Shown here: positions 9,964-13,715 of the stretch, one piece after another
Layout of the letters: each line of letters opens with the position of its first letter
Position numbering within the stretch: position 1 is the stretch's first letter
NCBI GenBank assembly: GCA_003024985.2
Contig: PXIH01S0004756.1
Length of the DNA: 13,715 bases
From: Euperipatoides rowelli
Taxonomy: Eukaryota > Onychophora > Udeonychophora > Euonychophora > Peripatopsidae
Strand: one strand, 5' to 3'
Notes under the pieces: generated by a model
The model's database searches: none
The model's input: only the letters and a program-made list of their open reading frames with translations
What the model was told of the DNA's origin: nothing
Program-made: the position numbers and the translations under genes

Positions 9964-9968
9964 ATAAA
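9963..9968 (+). terminator. Possible polyadenylation signal AATAAA
   Basis: AATAAA overlaps the stop of the short ORF before it, and a T-rich stretch follows about 30 bp later (9998-10007). In DNA this AT-rich the hexamer is common, so the call depends on the ORF being real. Confidence 0.25.
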
Positions 9969-10666
9969 ATTTTAAGTTAATAATTTAAGTAAAACAATTT
10001 TTTTTTAATATGCTGTAAGTTTGATTTATTGATGTTGTTTTGAAAAAAATTAAAACCAAATAAATAATTTATATTATAATTGGCCAAGTACAGTACATAT
10101 TTGAACCAATTAGCAATAGCTGACTCATAGTTAAAACATTAATTAAACCATTTGCTTTGTCATAATTATTAATGATAAAGCCATAAACTATTTTTTTTTA
10201 ATTATAAAATAATTATGTAATGGAGGGAAGAAAATAATTACTGTTCATTAATATTTTAATAAGCTAAATAAATTTCAAGTGTTAAGAAAAATAAGACTAT
10301 TTATTTTAAAATTGGTTATAAATCTTCCAAAGTGGAGAAACTTTCATTGTCTTTTTTTTTTTCTGTTTATTTTCATTTCGACTTGTTTATTTTCAATTTC
10401 TGTTTGTATTGGATCGGTATTTGATAATAACAGAGCATAACAAATTATCCTTTACTTACAGTCCACTAAATCACTCTGGAATCAGGACATCCAGCCTTGA
10501 TCCTTAAATAAAGATTAAAAACTCTATTGCTCTCTTCACAATTATATGAAGTCTATGACTGATGACTATCCATTCACAATTAATAACAGATTACATAGTT
10601 ATACAAAACACTTAAGACTAGACATATGTTCGATACTTAAATTAAGTTATGCTTCGCTGGGCTGTA

Positions 10667-10717
10667 TATAGTCCTCCTCATGTAGCTTCCCTCCCTCCTA
10701 TCTAGAGAGGGACTATA
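10667..10717. repeat. Imperfect hairpin
   Basis: TATAGTCC (10667-10674) pairs with GGACTATA (10710-10717), and the CTCCTC/GAGAGG bases inside extend the stem imperfectly across a pyrimidine-rich loop. No function is assigned. Confidence 0.5.
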
Positions 10718-11495
10718 CTTTTCTTAAAATATCTAATTTGCGTCATAGTTTGTTTCTTTCTCGGGTTAGCATGATAGAATCTACCTAGACAGGAGACTTG
10801 CTTTGACTTATGCCAAGACTGTATGCAGATATTATTTCTAATAAGTGTATATTATCTATAGTTAGGTGAGTTGTCTAAGCTTAGTGGTCATATTTATGGC
10901 TTCAATTTGCAATTGTACTTCCGCAGTTCACCTTGATACTAGCCATAAGTACAACACTAACTAGAAAATGTCTTTACTATCTCCACAATAGCTGAAAGTA
11001 GGTGACGTCGCACAGCAAGGCACGCATGAGGCCACAACAGATACTGTCATAGATCCAAAAGATATGTTCTGGGGATAATTACCAAATAAATATTAGATTT
11101 CCTTCACTAGTCTTCATCCACACTTACAAACAAATGCATAAATTAGAATAACTAATTTAGATACATGTATATGCAAGCTTAATGTGAAGAGAGGCTACCC
11201 CAAAGAAATGTAATACTTATTGAAAGGGGATCAGTTTGTGCCAGACTTTGTGTAAAATCTCTTAAGAGGGCTAGAAATCAGCACAAACCAACAAAAAGTA
11301 AGGGAGAGCTAGCTTCACCTTAAACACATTACAGCCTGAACCACCAAAAATAGGAGCTAAGAGGAGAAAGGGGAAAATAACCCTTTATTATCCCTGCCCG
11401 ATAGAAAGAGCAGTACCACCCCTATCTCACATAAGTAAGGCAAGATTATCTGTAAAATAAAAATAGATTAAATAAGTCATTTCAATATCTAGCCT

Positions 11496-11516
11496 ACACA
11501 CACACACACACACACA
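11496..11516 (+). repeat. (AC)n microsatellite
   Basis: About ten uninterrupted AC dinucleotides followed by AACAAG. Confidence 0.95.
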
Positions 11517-12181
11517 AACAAGTGTTTACTTAGCAAATCATTGTATTTATTTGCTTAAAAAAATAATTCACAACAAAATTCCTTTCCCATTAAAATAAAG
11601 TTACACTTTAAACCCTTTACAAAAATTAATTATATAAAAATCGCTAAAATTAGCCAGAAAAATCGCAAAGTGATAGGACAGAGGGGTAGATAAGGGGGGA
11701 GTAAACCAAGGGGATGGGCATAAAAAGGGACGAAAATCAGAGTTCTTATTAAATAAAGTCTATTTGGGTTACTTGGATTGAGGTGGAATAAATTAGGAAG
11801 GTTTACCACTGGAAACAGTCCATGATTGGTACTCTGGATGTAAAAAGTAAAAGATTGAAAACTACGATGTTGGATAACTGTTAAAGCTAATATGTGATTG
11901 GATATATTGGTTTGGGTATATGAGCTAATTGTGGTTTGAAGACTGGAGTTATTGCTGAATAGTAGAAAATGTGTACTGGATTCTCTGCTTGATCGGTGAT
12001 ACATCAGTCGATGCAACACTAACACTTTGGTTTTTCCATCTCTTTATGACCTAAAAATTGTTTGTAATTTAGAGTGAATAGTTTGGAACCAAATATCTGG
12101 ATTTTTTCTGCCCAGATTATGGCTCTGCATTAACTTTTATACTGGTGATTTTCTCGTGTTACTGTTCGATTGTAAATTTGG

Positions 12182-12334
12182 ATGCTGATAGGTTTCCAAG
12201 TTAGCAACCCTTGTTATTACGTAGATGAAGATGACATTAACATAGAAGAGCGCCTCCAAGTGAGAAGAGCAGCCATTAGGATTTCTACAACTTTTCTCTT
12301 CCAAGTTGCTAAACCGGTTGTCATGGATACGTAG
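12182..12334 (+). CDS. Short ORF or candidate exon, uncharacterised
   Basis: An open frame of 50 codons from ATG 12182 to TAG 12332-12334 reads MLIGFQVSNPCYYV, then an acidic DEDDINIEERL, then VRRAAIRISTTFLF and QVAKPVVMDT. Two splice readings are possible: acceptor TTATTACGTAG (AG 12223-12224) or TGATAG (12190-12191), with a strong donor CAA|GTGAGA at 12260-12261 leaving phase 0. The codons look coding-like against the AT-rich flanks. The start and end of the frame share a related 17 bp word (TTCCAAGTTAGCAACCC at 12194 and TTCCAAGTTGCTAAACC at 12299), hinting at a small internal duplication. No family is recognised. It may be an exon of the gene that also includes 13427-13528, or chance. Confidence 0.25.
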   Translation: MLIGFQVSNPCYYVDEDDINIEERLQVRRAAIRISTTFLFQVAKPVVMDT

Positions 12335-12436
12335 CTTTAACTTAATTTTTATATATTATTTAAGCAGCTTTTACAGTATTGTTTATTATAATATGGAATA
12401 ATTTATAATTCTGGATCTTTTTTGTTTCTTTTCAAG

Positions 12437-12460
12437 ATGATTGCTGTAGTTCCACCATAC
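12437..12460 (+). CDS. Candidate 24 bp micro-exon
   Basis: A strong acceptor (TTTTTTGTTTCTTTTCAAG, AG 12435-12436) is followed by eight codons, MIAVVPPY, and then a fair donor TAC|GTAAAG. Both ends are phase 0, compatible with the phase-0 donor at 12260 and the phase-0 reading of 13427-13528. Alternatively the frame runs on to a TAA 24 bases later. Very short, so support is weak. Confidence 0.18.
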
Positions 12461-12620
12461 GTAAAGAGCAGGGAGGGGATTTAAGGGGCAACCAGAAGAA
12501 AGTAGAGAAAGATGGTAGAGCAAGATCATCAAACATAAAAAAAAATCTCAAAATTGCTTTAGAATATCTTGTCAAGCAAAGTATAAAATCTAGGAATAAA
12601 TCCAGAGGGTTTGTTCTGTA

Positions 12621-12644
12621 ATTTACTAAATTTATTTAGTAAAT
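12621..12644. repeat. Perfect short palindrome
   Basis: ATTTACTAAAT and ATTTAGTAAAT are perfect 11 bp inverted arms around TT. Confidence 0.7.
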
Positions 12645-13426
12645 GACATAACTCTATCCTCGGGGAAACAAAGTGTTTAGAAAAATTTAATTGTAAATAT
12701 TTGTGGATACTTGTAATAATGATTAGAAGTTTTCCAGGCCTTTGCTTAGCATGTTATTCTGACAATTACATAAATAAACATGAATGAAAAAAAAAAAATT
12801 GAGATAAATTTGTGATTGTTACAAACTCTGAGAAAAAATTTGAGTCTCATCATTGTAATCATTGGTAACAATTTGTATTATACTAAAAAAAAAAAAATTG
12901 TCTAATCAAAAAATAATAATTTATTAACTAATTTCTGTAAAAGACTCTCAGAAAAAATGTAAGTCTCTTCCATTTAATAATTAGTAAACATTTGTAAAAA
13001 TATTGATTAGTTCCAAAATTTAGCAAGAATGTATTTTATGTACTCTCTGTACTTGACCAAAAAAAAAACATTTAGGTAATTTCTATTAATCAACCCCTAA
13101 CTTTCCTATCTGCAACTCTTACCAAAAGACTCTAAACTGTTTGGTCTGAACTTTAGCTTAAAATTTGTATCAGGCTCTAAAATGTTGAGTCTGAATTTTA
13201 ACACATACCAAAACATGAAATTTAATTTTCAACAATGTATCTCAAGAAGTATGTACAGTATTTTAAGATAAAGATAAAAAAACATAGAATGAAAAACATG
13301 TAAAAAAAACTTTAAAAATTCTTCTAGAATTGGAAAGTTAAACTTTTCAATTTGAAATCCAACATTCTCTGAATGTGGAGTTCAATGCTCCCTTCCTGTC
13401 ACTGTGATTTTTTTTTTTTTTTATAG
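12645..13426. other. Non-coding AT-rich stretch, probable intron
   Basis: No gene seen. Holds the degenerate repeat at 12787-13000 and ends in a T-rich pyrimidine tract of about 17 bases before the acceptor of the next candidate exon. Confidence 0.45.
12787..13000 (+). repeat. Degenerate tandem duplication, about 100 bp unit
   Basis: Two diverged copies start with a 12-13 base A run plus TTG (12787 and 12886). Both continue to ACTCT(G/C)AGAAAAAAT followed by (G/A)AGTCTC, then end in TAACAATTTGTA / TAAACATTTGTA. A third A run at about 13060 and a GACTCTAAACTG word further on may be a remnant copy. Confidence 0.4.
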
Positions 13427-13528
13427 CATCTTATTTGTGCTAATTCCCAAGTTGAATTGGTGGGCCAAGGAATAGGTTCGGATGAGGATGGGTCTCCCCT
13501 TCCTCCTGATTCAAGGATACTTTTCTAA
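13427..13528 (+). CDS. Candidate terminal coding exon of an unidentified gene
   Basis: A long T tract ending TTTTTTTTATAG (AG 13425-13426) is one of the best 3' splice sites in the window. The phase-0 frame that follows encodes 33 residues: HLICANSQVELVGQGIG, then SDEDGSPLPPDSRILF, then TAA at 13526-13528. The acidic, Ser/Pro-rich, hydrophilic tail is typical of a protein C-terminus. Its GC content and codon use contrast sharply with the T-rich flanks. The other two frames stop after 16 and 4 codons. I do not recognise the protein. Possible upstream partners in matching phase are 12437-12460, 12225-12259 and, far upstream, 852-1002. No AATAAA is visible between the stop and the window end. 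Confidence 0.45.
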   Translation, partial: HLICANSQVELVGQGIGSDEDGSPLPPDSRILF

Positions 13529-13715
13529 CTTGGAATTTTTTTGACTTTATATGTTTGGACTGCTAGTTTTTGTTTTGATTCTTCACAATTAGTTAAATTT
13601 ATATTATTTAATCCTTATTGAATTTGACTTTTTTTTTATTAATTTATTAATGATTATTTATTCATTTGTACTTGTTTATTTATATATAATTTATTTATTT
13701 CCTTTATCTTTTGAA
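13529..13715. other. AT-rich tail of the window
   Basis: Repeated TTATTTATT words, no ORF; it would be 3' UTR and downstream flank if the preceding exon is terminal. Confidence 0.35.

Larger units (their letters stand above)
9970..12181. other. Non-coding stretch, no supported gene
   Basis: The first 450 bp are very AT-rich; 10430-11480 is of more even composition but shows no splice-bounded frame, RNA gene or transposon terminus that I can support. It contains a hairpin (10667-10717) and an AC microsatellite (11496-11516). A - strand frame at 11630-12025 is open for 131 codons but lacks an ATG at its start and resembles nothing known to me. Confidence 0.4.

Noticed and set aside
11630-12025. 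131-codon - strand ORF
   Set aside because: Begins at GTG, is a low-complexity Leu/Ser/Thr/Ile/Phe-rich translation with no motif, and shows no splice or transcript context.

Overview
This is AT-rich metazoan nuclear DNA (invertebrate-like by its transposon content; species not determinable by eye). There are no compact operons, no RNA gene and no long intact ORF. Most of what can be recognised is transposable-element debris, plus a few short stretches that look like exons of one or more intron-rich genes on the + strand.

Layout. 3-556: decayed reverse-transcriptase fragment of a CR1/L2-like LINE (+). 852-1002: open, splice-flanked stretch coding for a charged helix, a candidate internal exon. 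1446-1467: AT palindrome. 2715 to about 3385: satellite-like array of about 190 bp units. 4654-4742 and 5639-6250: two halves of one LINE fragment (- strand; C-terminal part of the APE endonuclease plus the endonuclease-RT linker). They are split by an 888 bp non-autonomous hAT-type element (4743-5630) with terminal inverted repeats, a perfect 8 bp target duplication and its own internal array of about 195 bp units. 6375-9681: a complete non-autonomous Ty1/copia-type LTR retrotransposon on the - strand. It has about 1.05-1.08 kb LTRs, a 5 bp target duplication, a purine-rich PPT, and a primer-binding site complementary to the anticodon arm of initiator tRNA-Met, as in Drosophila copia. Its 1.17 kb interior has no gag or pol ORF but holds a perfect 58 bp-arm inverted repeat. 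9769-9963: a short ORF ending directly on a polyadenylation signal. From about 12180 to the end there are several small exon-like pieces, the best being a candidate terminal exon at 13427-13528 behind a strong polypyrimidine tract.

How it fits together. The middle of the window is a nested transposon stack: LINE first, then the hAT element into the LINE, with the copia-type element landing about 125 bp upstream of the recognisable LINE endonuclease. The candidate exons at both ends and the non-coding middle would fit one long gene with transposon-filled introns, but the sequence alone does not prove that they belong together. The most noteworthy items are the coding-less copia-type element with its half-tRNA primer site, the hAT element carrying a proto-satellite array, and the perfect snap-back palindrome.
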